Of a stretch of DNA of 50,615 bases, positions 43,454 to 50,615 are shown in pieces; position 1 is the stretch's first letter, and the number at the start of each line of letters is the position of its first letter. Origin of the DNA: Accumulibacter sp. (GTDB lineage: Bacteria > Pseudomonadota > Gammaproteobacteria > Burkholderiales > Rhodocyclaceae). Below the pieces are notes generated by a model. That model saw only the letters and a program-made list of their open reading frames with translations, ran no database searches and was not told where the DNA came from. Position numbers and translations under genes: made by a program. The DNA lies in NCBI GenBank assembly GCA_020049495.1, contig JAIFKU010000051.1, positions 1 through 50,615 on the forward strand, read 5' to 3'.

Positions 43454-44314
43454 TTATCGGCTGGCGTTACCCGAAGCATTCTTCAGAGACAAAGCCAGTT
43501 CATACAGCGCATTCTTCCCCGCTCCGCTAATCGAATGCGCGAGTTTCGCTGCCTGCTTGACCGGCAAGCCCTCGTCAAGCAGCAATTTGAGTACCCGCTC
43601 ACCTTCTCCATCGTCGCGGGCTTCCGGCGCCCCGGAAACGAGCAGAACGAATTCGCCGCGCTGGCGATTGACATCCGCCGAGAGCCAGTCAAGTGCTTCG
43701 CCAAGCGGGCAACTTTGGATCGTTTCAAAAAGTTTGGTCAGTTCACGCGCCATGACCAGCGTGCGTTGCGGGCCAAAAATCCGCGCCAGTGCCGTGACCG
43801 TTTCCAGAATGCGGTGCGGTGCCTCGTAGAAGACCAGCGCATAGGGCAACTCGATCAGCCCGCGCAGCGCCTCTTCGCGCTGTTTCGCCCTGGCCGGCAG
43901 GAAGCCGTAGAACAGGAAATGTGGCTCGGCAAGCCCGGAGGCCGATAAGGCAGTCACCGCCGCGCAGGCTCCCGGCAGCGGCACGACACGAAAACCAGCG
44001 GCCCTGACCCGCGCCACCAGCCGGGCACCGGGGTCAGAGATAGCCGGGGTACCGGCATCGGAAACTAGGGCGACCGATTCACCATCGGAAAGGCGGGCAA
44101 TCACCTGCTGCGCCGCCGCCTCCTCGTTATGTTCGTGTGCCGCCAGCAGGCGGGCCGTACAGCCATGATGCCTGAGCAAAGGCGCACTATGGCGCGTATC
44201 TTCGGCGGCAACCCAATTGACCTGGCGCAGGACGTCAATGGCACGCTGCGTCATGTCGCCGAGGTTTCCAAGTGGCGTCGGCACTACATATAATGCGGGA
44301 GAGTCTTGCGTCAT
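43454..44314 (-). CDS. rsmI: 16S rRNA (cytidine(1402)-2'-O)-methyltransferase RsmI
   Basis: Adds a 2'-O-methyl group to C1402 in the 30S decoding centre. The 286-residue protein of the tetrapyrrole-methylase-like fold has LYVVPTPLGNLGDMTQRAIDVL, AAEDTRHSAPLLRHHG, ALVSDAGTPAISDPGARLV, and FYEAPHRILETV. The start at 44314 (MTQDSPALYVV) matches the family; a longer frame overlaps yraN. Start codons of rsmI and the divergent yraN share two bases. Confidence 0.95.
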   Translation of the reverse strand: MTQDSPALYVVPTPLGNLGDMTQRAIDVLRQVNWVAAEDTRHSAPLLRHHGCTARLLAAHEHNEEAAAQQVIARLSDGESVALVSDAGTPAISDPGARLVARVRAAGFRVVPLPGACAAVTALSASGLAEPHFLFYGFLPARAKQREEALRGLIELPYALVFYEAPHRILETVTALARIFGPQRTLVMARELTKLFETIQSCPLGEALDWLSADVNRQRGEFVLLVSGAPEARDDGEGERVLKLLLDEGLPVKQAAKLAHSISGAGKNALYELALSLKNASGNASR

Positions 44315-44702
44315 GGCGATCACATCATCAATGAACGACAACGATACCACGAGCGAATCGAGCAAAGCGATCGGTAGCCGCGCCGAGGAAGCCGCGGCAC
44401 GCTTTCTCCAGAAGCGTGGTCTTGTCGTATTGGCCCGCAACTTTTATTGCCGGGGCGGCGAAATCGACCTCGTTTGCCGCGACGGCAAAGTACTGGTCTT
44501 CGTCGAAGTCCGCCTGCGGCGTAACGCAGCCTACGGTGGCGCAGGCACCAGCATCACGCCGGCCAAGCAGCGGCGGATCATCCTTGCCGCGCAGCACTAT
44601 CTGCTGGCCAACACAGCAAACGAATGTAATTGCCGCTTCGACTGCGTATTGCTCGATGGAGAAAACCTGCAATGGATTCGTGATGCGTTTTCTGCCAACT
44701 AG
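44313..44702 (+). CDS. yraN: YraN/UPF0102-family nuclease-like protein
   Basis: Small protein of the UPF0102 family with a restriction-endonuclease-like fold; the role is unsettled. The 129-residue protein has GSRAEEAAARFLQKRGLVVLARNFYCRGGEIDLVCRDGKVLVFVEVRLR, where E-I-D and F-V-E-V-R form the putative metal/catalytic site. The start MAITSSMNDN (44313) has GGGAGAG upstream; 44331 is the alternative. It is divergent from rsmI and precedes HIRAN, diaA/gmhA and dolP genes, as in the E. coli yraL-yraP region. Confidence 0.9.
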   Translation: MAITSSMNDNDTTSESSKAIGSRAEEAAARFLQKRGLVVLARNFYCRGGEIDLVCRDGKVLVFVEVRLRRNAAYGGAGTSITPAKQRRIILAAQHYLLANTANECNCRFDCVLLDGENLQWIRDAFSAN

Positions 44703-45057
44703 CCTGCTCATCGCCAGCCTTTTGGCGGCACTGCCCGCCGCTGCCGAATCGGTAAAGATTCTGGTGCAGAGCTCTCCACTGGCAGGCAGCCAGTACTATG
44801 CTGTCGCCCGGGTGTGGCATGCTATCCGCCCCGGTGATCGACTGACACTCACCCGCGAGCCGGACAACCGCCACGACCGGAATGCCATCCGCGTCGACTG
44901 GAATGGCCAGCAACTCGGCTACGTACCGCGCGCCGAGAACCGCGCCGTGGCGCGTGCGCTCGATGCCGGCGAGAAACTGGAGGCCCGCGTTTCGAAGCTG
45001 CGTGACGACCCCGATCCCTGGCAACGGGTCGAGTTTGAAGTCTATTTGGAACTGTGA
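44683..45057 (+). CDS. Secreted HIRAN-domain protein
   Basis: A 124-residue precursor with a clear Sec signal peptide (MRFLPTSLLIASLLAALPAAAES) followed by a HIRAN domain (about 25-122): LAGSQYYAVARVWHAIRPGDRLTLTREPDNRHDRNAIRVDWNGQQLGYVPRAENRAVARALD. The pattern 'EPDN.HD.NAI.V...G..LGYVPR' is diagnostic. In HLTF-type proteins HIRAN binds 3' DNA ends, but export to the periplasm makes a DNA-repair role unlikely here. It overlaps yraN by 20 bases and is inserted between yraN and diaA/gmhA, a place occupied by neither in E. coli. Confidence 0.82.
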   Translation: MRFLPTSLLIASLLAALPAAAESVKILVQSSPLAGSQYYAVARVWHAIRPGDRLTLTREPDNRHDRNAIRVDWNGQQLGYVPRAENRAVARALDAGEKLEARVSKLRDDPDPWQRVEFEVYLEL

Positions 45058-45063
45058 TGTTAG

Positions 45064-46331
<1,268 letters not shown>

Positions 46332-46456
46332 TCCGATTTGCCGATTCGCCTGTTGCACTGCTCGTCGCGCTGACACTGTTCGGCGCAGCGGGCCGCAAAG
46401 CACTCGAATGGCGTTCGGCGGGGCAAAGCCCGACCCGCCTGCTCACGGAGCACATA

Positions 46457-46954
46457 ATGCAAGCCACCACCTCCGGTACCCCGGCATTCGAAGCCAAAAT
46501 TGTCGCACCCGGCGAACTCGCCAATTATCTTGCGCAACTACCGCGTCCGCTGGTTTTCACCAATGGCTGTTTTGACATCCTGCATCGTGGTCACGTCACC
46601 CTGCTGGCACAGGCGCGCGCACTCGGTGCGTCAATGGTGGTCGCGCTCAACTCGGATGCTTCCGTTAAGCGGTTGGGCAAGGGCGATGACCGCCCGGTGA
46701 ATTCGCTCGCCGACCGCCTGGCAATAATGGCCGCCCTCGAATGCGTCTCGCTGGTCACCTGGTTCGACGAAGACACGCCGCTCGAGCGTATTCTTGATTG
46801 CCGCCCGGATGTACTGGCCAAGGGTGGCGACTGGCCGGTGGACAAAATCGTCGGCAGCAGCGAAGTCACCGGATGGGGAGGAAAAACGGTATCCATCCCT
46901 TTCATCCATCAGCAATCCACCACGGCGCTGCTGGACAAGATCCGCAAGCTCTAG
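46457..46954 (+). CDS. rfaE2: D-glycero-beta-D-manno-heptose 1-phosphate adenylyltransferase
   Basis: Transfers AMP from ATP to heptose 1-phosphate, making ADP-heptose for the LPS core. The 165-residue protein is the stand-alone C-terminal half of the HldE enzyme, with VFTNGCFDILHRGHVTLLAQARALG (HxGH nucleotidyltransferase motif) and the SSEVTGWGG-IPFIHQQSTTALLDKI end. GGAG lies 8 bases before the ATG. The kinase half is not in this window. The frame is open for about 40 codons upstream but without a start. Confidence 0.92.
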   Translation: MQATTSGTPAFEAKIVAPGELANYLAQLPRPLVFTNGCFDILHRGHVTLLAQARALGASMVVALNSDASVKRLGKGDDRPVNSLADRLAIMAALECVSLVTWFDEDTPLERILDCRPDVLAKGGDWPVDKIVGSSEVTGWGGKTVSIPFIHQQSTTALLDKIRKL

Positions 46955-46981
46955 TCCACAGCGCCCGGGCTTGACCGCGAC

Positions 46982-47419
46982 TCAACGGAAGACGAGCACC
47001 GGTATTTTCGTGTGCGTGAGCACCTTGGTCGTTTCGCTGCCCAGCAATAATGCTTTCAAGCCGCGATGACCGTGCGAAGCCATGAATATCAGGTCACAAC
47101 CACTCTGGGTTGCGGCTTCAATGATGGCCTCGTAAACAATGTTGTTGGTCAGCGTCAGTTTGTCGCAGGGAATGCCAGCTTCCCGGCAGAGATTTTCGAC
47201 AACGCCGAGAATCTCTTGTGCCTCCTTCTCCTCGAGTTCGATGGTCGCCGACCGCGGCGGCATATGAAGCTTCTTGTCACCGAGGTAGTAAGGAACTTCC
47301 CGCATGGCATAAAAGGCGGTAATGCGGGCACCGGCTTCCTTGGCAAAAGAAACCGCCCGACGGACTGTGTCCTGGGAGAATTGAGAACCATCTGTCGGAA
47401 CAAGAATGTGCTTGAACAT
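46982..47419 (-). CDS. Universal stress protein (UspA family)
   Basis: A 145-residue single-domain universal stress protein, starting MFKHILVPTDGSQFSQDTVRRAV. It has the ATP-binding G-2x-G-9x-G(S/T)-type end DLIFMASHGHRGLKALLLGSETTKVLTHTKIPVLVFR. An AAAGGAGTC site precedes the start. Cytoplasmic; likely made in stress or growth arrest. It is convergent with rfaE2 and lies past the alaS terminator. Confidence 0.92.
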   Translation of the reverse strand: MFKHILVPTDGSQFSQDTVRRAVSFAKEAGARITAFYAMREVPYYLGDKKLHMPPRSATIELEEKEAQEILGVVENLCREAGIPCDKLTLTNNIVYEAIIEAATQSGCDLIFMASHGHRGLKALLLGSETTKVLTHTKIPVLVFR

Positions 47420-47494
47420 GATGACTCCTTTCGTTTTGACGACTGCATTTTCAATATAGATAGGAAACCGCCGGAAGTACAATTGAAGAAGCAT

Positions 47495-47526
47495 AAAAAA
47501 CGGCTGCCCCCAACAGGGAACAGCCG
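47495..47526 (-). terminator. Intrinsic terminator after alaS
   Basis: On the minus strand CGGCTGTTCCC and GGGGGCAGCCG form an imperfect stem with a short loop, followed by six T. It starts 32 bases beyond the alaS stop. Confidence 0.85.
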
Positions 47527-47557
47527 CCGTTTTCGCCAATGACAGTCTGGTAAAGCG

Positions 47558-50179
47558 CTAAAGCCGCTGCTCCACCCACGCCCGAACCGAAGCCAGCGCC
47601 CCCGGCAATCCAGCCGGATCGGTACCGCCCGCCTGCGCCATGTCCGGCCGCCCGCCGCCCTTGCCACCGACCTGCTGGGCGACCATGTTGACCAGTTCTC
47701 CGGCCTTGACCTTGCCGGTCAGATCGGGGGTCACTCCGGCGATCAGCGTCACTTTGCCGCCGGCAGTCGAAGCCAGCACCAGGACCGCTGATTTGAGCTT
47801 GTCGCGCAGTTTGTCCATCGTTGTGCGCAGGGCGTTGATGTCGGCGCCATCAAGCGTTGCCGCCAGCACCTTGACCCCTTTCACATTCACAGCACCGTTG
47901 ACCAGGCCATCGCCTTGCGCCGAAACCTGCTTGCCCTTGAGCACGGCCAGTTCGCGCTCAAGTTGGCGGACCTGGTCGAGAATCGAGTAGACGCGGGCCT
48001 GCACATCGCTGGGTTGAACCCTGAGCGTCCCCGCGACGCCGCCGAGCGCGGTTTCCATGCCCTGCATGTAGGCCAGTGCGATGTCGCCGGTGACCGCCTC
48101 GACACGGCGCACACCGGCCGCAACACCGCCTTCGGCAACGATGCTGAAAACGCCGATATCACCTGTGCGCTGCACGTGCGTACCGCCGCAAAGCTCGCGC
48201 GAGGAGCCGATGTCGATCACGCGCACCTCGTCGCCGTACTTCTCGCCGAAAAGCATCATGGCGCCGAGCTTCTGCGCCTCGCCAATCGGCATTTCGCGAT
48301 GCCGGCACTCGACGTTGTCGAGGATTTCGGAATTGACGAGATTCTCGACCTTGCGGATTTCCTCGTCGCTCAACGGCTGGTTATGCACAAAGTCGAAACG
48401 CGTCTTGTCCGCATCGACCTGTGAGCCCTTCTGCTGCACATGTTCGCCAAGCACTTCACGCAAGGCCTTGTGCATCAGGTGGGTGGCCGAGTGATTGCGC
48501 ATGGTGCGCTTGCGTGCCAGCAGATCGACTTTGGCATTGACCGCATCGCCGACCTTGAGGCCACCGGTCTTGAGCACGCCCTGATGACCGAAGACGGCAG
48601 CCTGAATCTTCTGCGTATCTTCGACAGCGAAAATCCCCCGCGCCGACTGCACGACCCCGCGGTCGCCGACCTGACCGCCGGATTCGGCGTAGAACGGCGT
48701 CTCGTCAAGCACCACGACGCCCAGATCGCCTTCATTCAACTCGCTGACCGGGCTGCCTTCCTTGTAGAGCGCTAGCACCTTGCCCTTGAATTCGAGCGTT
48801 TCGTAGCCGTGGAAGGTGGTCGCCGGGCCGCTGTAGTCCAGCGCCGTCGCCATCCTGAACTTGCCGGCGGCGCGCGCCTGCTCCTTCTGCCGGTTCATCG
48901 CCATCTCGAAACCGGCGCTGTCGACGCTCACGCCGCGCTCGCGGCAGATGTCGGCTGTCAGGTCAAGCGGGAAGCCGAAGGTATCGTGCAGCTTGAAGGC
49001 CGTCTCACCGTTAAATACGCCTTTGCCACCCATCGCCGCCAGTTCGCCTTCGAGAATCGCCATGCCGTGTTCGATGGTGGCGAAGAAGCGATCTTCTTCC
49101 TGGCGCAACACGTCGATGACGCGCTTCTCGCCGGCGACCAGTTCGGGATAGGCGCTACCCATCTCGGCGACCAGGTCCGGCACCATGCGGTTGAAGAAGG
49201 CCGCGCGGGCGCCCAGCTTGTAGCCATGGCGGATGGCACGCCGGATAATGCGGCGCAGGACATAGCCGCGCCCTTCGTTGCCGGGGATGACGCCATCGGC
49301 GATCAGGAAGGAACAGGCACGGATGTGGTCGGCCAGCACGCGCAGCGAGGGGCCGTCGGCATCCGGGCAATTCGTCTCGCGTGCTGCCGCCTTGATCAGA
49401 CTCTGGAACAGGTCGATCTCGTAATTGGCATGCACCTGCTGCAACACGGCGGCGATGCGCTCCAGACCCATGCCGGTATCGACCGAAGGCTTGGGCAAGG
49501 GGTGCATGACCCCGGCTTCATCGCGATTGAACTGCATGAAGACGTTGTTCCAGATCTCGATGTAGCGGTCGCCGTCTTCGTCCGGCGATCCCGGAGGGCC
49601 GCCCGGAATGTGTTCGCCGTGATCGTAAAAAATCTCGGTGCACGGGCCGCAGGGTCCGGTATCTCCCATCATCCAGAAATTGTCGGAGGCGTAGCGCGCG
49701 CCCTTGTTGTCGCCAATACGCACGATGCGCTCGGCCGGGATGCCGATCACCGTGTGCCAGATAGCGTAAGCCTCGTCGTCCTCGGCGTAGACGGTGACCC
49801 ACATGCGCTCCGGCGCCAACTTGTAGACCTCGGTCAGCAGTTCCCAGGCGTACTTGATCGCATCGAGCTTGAAGTAATCGCCAAAAGAGAAATTGCCGAG
49901 CATTTCGAAGAAGGTGTGGTGGCGTGCCGTATAGCCGACGTTCTCCAGATCGTTATGCTTGCCGCCGGCACGCACACACTTCTGCGAGGTCGTTGCCCGG
50001 TTGTATGGCCGTTTGTCAAAACCCAGAAAGACATCCTTGAACTGATTCATCCCGGCGTTGGTGAACAGCAGGGTCGGATCTTCGTGCGGAACGAGCGAAC
50101 TGGAAGCCACGATCTGGTGGCCCTTGGACTCAAAGAATCTGAGGAATTTTTCGCGGATTTCGGCGCTTTTCATCGGCAT
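47558..50179 (-). CDS. alaS: Alanyl-tRNA synthetase
   Basis: Class II synthetase charging tRNA(Ala), with an editing domain and C-terminal oligomerisation domain. The 873-residue protein has [41 protein letters not shown] (motif 1 region), editing-site [11 protein letters not shown] and the CGGTHV zinc-type segment, then a coiled-coil and a C-Ala domain ending in [15 protein letters not shown]. Length is normal for the family (about 875). The start may be 50179 or the second ATG at 50173; both lie after GAG. Confidence 0.97.
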   Translation of the reverse strand: MPMKSAEIREKFLRFFESKGHQIVASSSLVPHEDPTLLFTNAGMNQFKDVFLGFDKRPYNRATTSQKCVRAGGKHNDLENVGYTARHHTFFEMLGNFSFGDYFKLDAIKYAWELLTEVYKLAPERMWVTVYAEDDEAYAIWHTVIGIPAERIVRIGDNKGARYASDNFWMMGDTGPCGPCTEIFYDHGEHIPGGPPGSPDEDGDRYIEIWNNVFMQFNRDEAGVMHPLPKPSVDTGMGLERIAAVLQQVHANYEIDLFQSLIKAAARETNCPDADGPSLRVLADHIRACSFLIADGVIPGNEGRGYVLRRIIRRAIRHGYKLGARAAFFNRMVPDLVAEMGSAYPELVAGEKRVIDVLRQEEDRFFATIEHGMAILEGELAAMGGKGVFNGETAFKLHDTFGFPLDLTADICRERGVSVDSAGFEMAMNRQKEQARAAGKFRMATALDYSGPATTFHGYETLEFKGKVLALYKEGSPVSELNEGDLGVVVLDETPFYAESGGQVGDRGVVQSARGIFAVEDTQKIQAAVFGHQGVLKTGGLKVGDAVNAKVDLLARKRTMRNHSATHLMHKALREVLGEHVQQKGSQVDADKTRFDFVHNQPLSDEEIRKVENLVNSEILDNVECRHREMPIGEAQKLGAMMLFGEKYGDEVRVIDIGSSRELCGGTHVQRTGDIGVFSIVAEGGVAAGVRRVEAVTGDIALAYMQGMETALGGVAGTLRVQPSDVQARVYSILDQVRQLERELAVLKGKQVSAQGDGLVNGAVNVKGVKVLAATLDGADINALRTTMDKLRDKLKSAVLVLASTAGGKVTLIAGVTPDLTGKVKAGELVNMVAQQVGGKGGGRPDMAQAGGTDPAGLPGALASVRAWVEQRL

Positions 50180-50201
50180 TAATCTCTAATCGGGCGTATT
50201 T

Positions 50202-50498
50202 TCAAAGACCTGCGATTTTAGCACCGAATCGGGCAAAGGCGTCCGGCGTAAAGTTGCCCCGACTGACAATCCCGCAGCCCGAGCAGGTCATCAGCAGCGC
50301 ATACTCACAGCCCGCGACTTGCCTGCCGGCCTTGCGATCCGCTTCGACGAAGGCCGGAAACGGCCGGGGCTATCGTCCTCTGCGGTCATCATCACTTCAC
50401 CGATCAGCGGGCGGCGCAGCACAACGGCCCGGCGCCACCTGCCAATCCGTGAGCGCCAGCGCCCCAGCAGACCCCGGCTTTGCCGGGGGGTTGTCCAT
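50202..50498 (-). pseudogene. Interrupted small ORF with CxxC motif upstream of alaS
   Basis: From an ATG at 50498 the frame reads MDNPPAKPGSAGALALTDWQ and so on to ADR, then meets TGA (50399-50397) and, nine codons on, TAG (50372-50370). The same frame then stays open for 55 codons to TGA at 50202, with FPAFVEADRKAG, CEYALLMTCSGCGIV and RGNFTPDAFARFG. Between the stops another frame reads PLIGEVMMTAEDDSP, so two compensating frameshifts would restore one 99-codon protein with a CxxC pair. It matches no family I know. Decay, sequence error, or chance are all possible. Confidence 0.35.
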
Positions 50499-50615
50499 CT
50501 TACGGCGTCACCAATGCAAACGCAGATTTATCCTAAAAACCGTAGTTACCAAATTCCAACTGCATTATTTTTGAGAAGCCGATACGCAGGAGGTGGAGCG
50601 ATACCTGCGAGGACG

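Noticed and set aside
48809-50182. Plus-strand ORF of 457 codons opposite alaS
   Set aside because: Shadow frame of alaS, which has full length and all motifs.
50472-50488. CCCCGGC-TTT-GCCGGGG hairpin
   Set aside because: There is no T-run and it falls within the start of the interrupted ORF; GC-rich 7-bp stems arise easily here.
50585-50609. 6-bp inverted repeat CGCAGG/CCTGCG at the right edge
   Set aside because: Too short and cut off by the window end to interpret.

Overview
This window looks like chromosome of a betaproteobacterium, most likely Rhodocyclales (inference from gene content and gene order, not from a database search). The core genes keep familiar betaproteobacterial or proteobacterial arrangements: argH divergent from an AlgZ/AlgR pair, hemC-hemD-hemX-hemY, hemA-prfA-prmC-grxD, rsmI divergent from yraN-diaA/gmhA-dolP, then rfaE2 and alaS. 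No rRNA, tRNA, CRISPR array or intact transposase was seen. The only RNA gene found is a class A RNase P RNA.

Layout. 1-430: a truncated DUF554 membrane protein. 590-4,500: sulfate ABC transporter (cysA, cysW, cysT, sbp) on the minus strand. 4,700-8,110: a signalling block of a Ser/Thr kinase with a cyclic-nucleotide-binding domain, a radical SAM protein, and an FHA protein with a decayed cyclase-like domain. 8,217-24,600: a catabolic island for sugar acids. It holds an AbrB-family membrane protein, a tripartite tricarboxylate-type transporter (tctA, tctB, tctC), two TIM-barrel sugar isomerase/epimerase-like enzymes, a PrpR-like sigma54 activator, KDG kinase, KDPG aldolase, tagaturonate epimerase UxaE, altronate dehydratase UxaA and two zinc alcohol dehydrogenases. 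24,774-28,771: heme genes. 28,772-31,231: an apparent insertion between hemC and algR with two small lipoproteins and a MEKHLA-domain protein. 31,232-36,330: AlgR/AlgZ regulators, argH, a second kinase with a cyclic-nucleotide-binding domain, and a lipoprotein. 36,442-41,230: a broken AhpD-like gene, an alpha/beta hydrolase, grxD, prmC, prfA and hemA. 41,341-41,815: rnpB. 41,845-50,179: a lipoprotein, pyrC, rsmI, yraN, a secreted HIRAN protein, diaA/gmhA, dolP, rfaE2, uspA and alaS. The last 430 bases hold a decayed small Cys-motif ORF.

How parts fit. The island suggests import of a sugar acid by the TctABC system. Oxidoreductases and epimerases would convert it to tagaturonate, fructuronate or altronate; UxaA makes 2-keto-3-deoxygluconate; KdgK and Eda split it to pyruvate and glyceraldehyde 3-phosphate. 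A sigma54-type promoter (TGGC-N7-TTGC) and an upstream inverted repeat precede the TIM-barrel/transporter operon, and the PrpR-like activator is encoded just beyond them, so the unit looks self-contained. No uronate isomerase, mannonate dehydratase or ordinary fructuronate/tagaturonate reductase is present, so the true substrate is open. The two kinase-cyclic-nucleotide-binding proteins and the FHA/cyclase-remnant protein may form a small phosphorylation network tied to cyclic nucleotides.

The observations most worth checking are the sigma54 circuit with its catabolic island, the kinase/FHA module, the 39-base duplication inside rnpB, the secreted HIRAN protein, the pseudoknot-like repeat between the dehydrogenase and hemY, and several broken or minimal ORFs.
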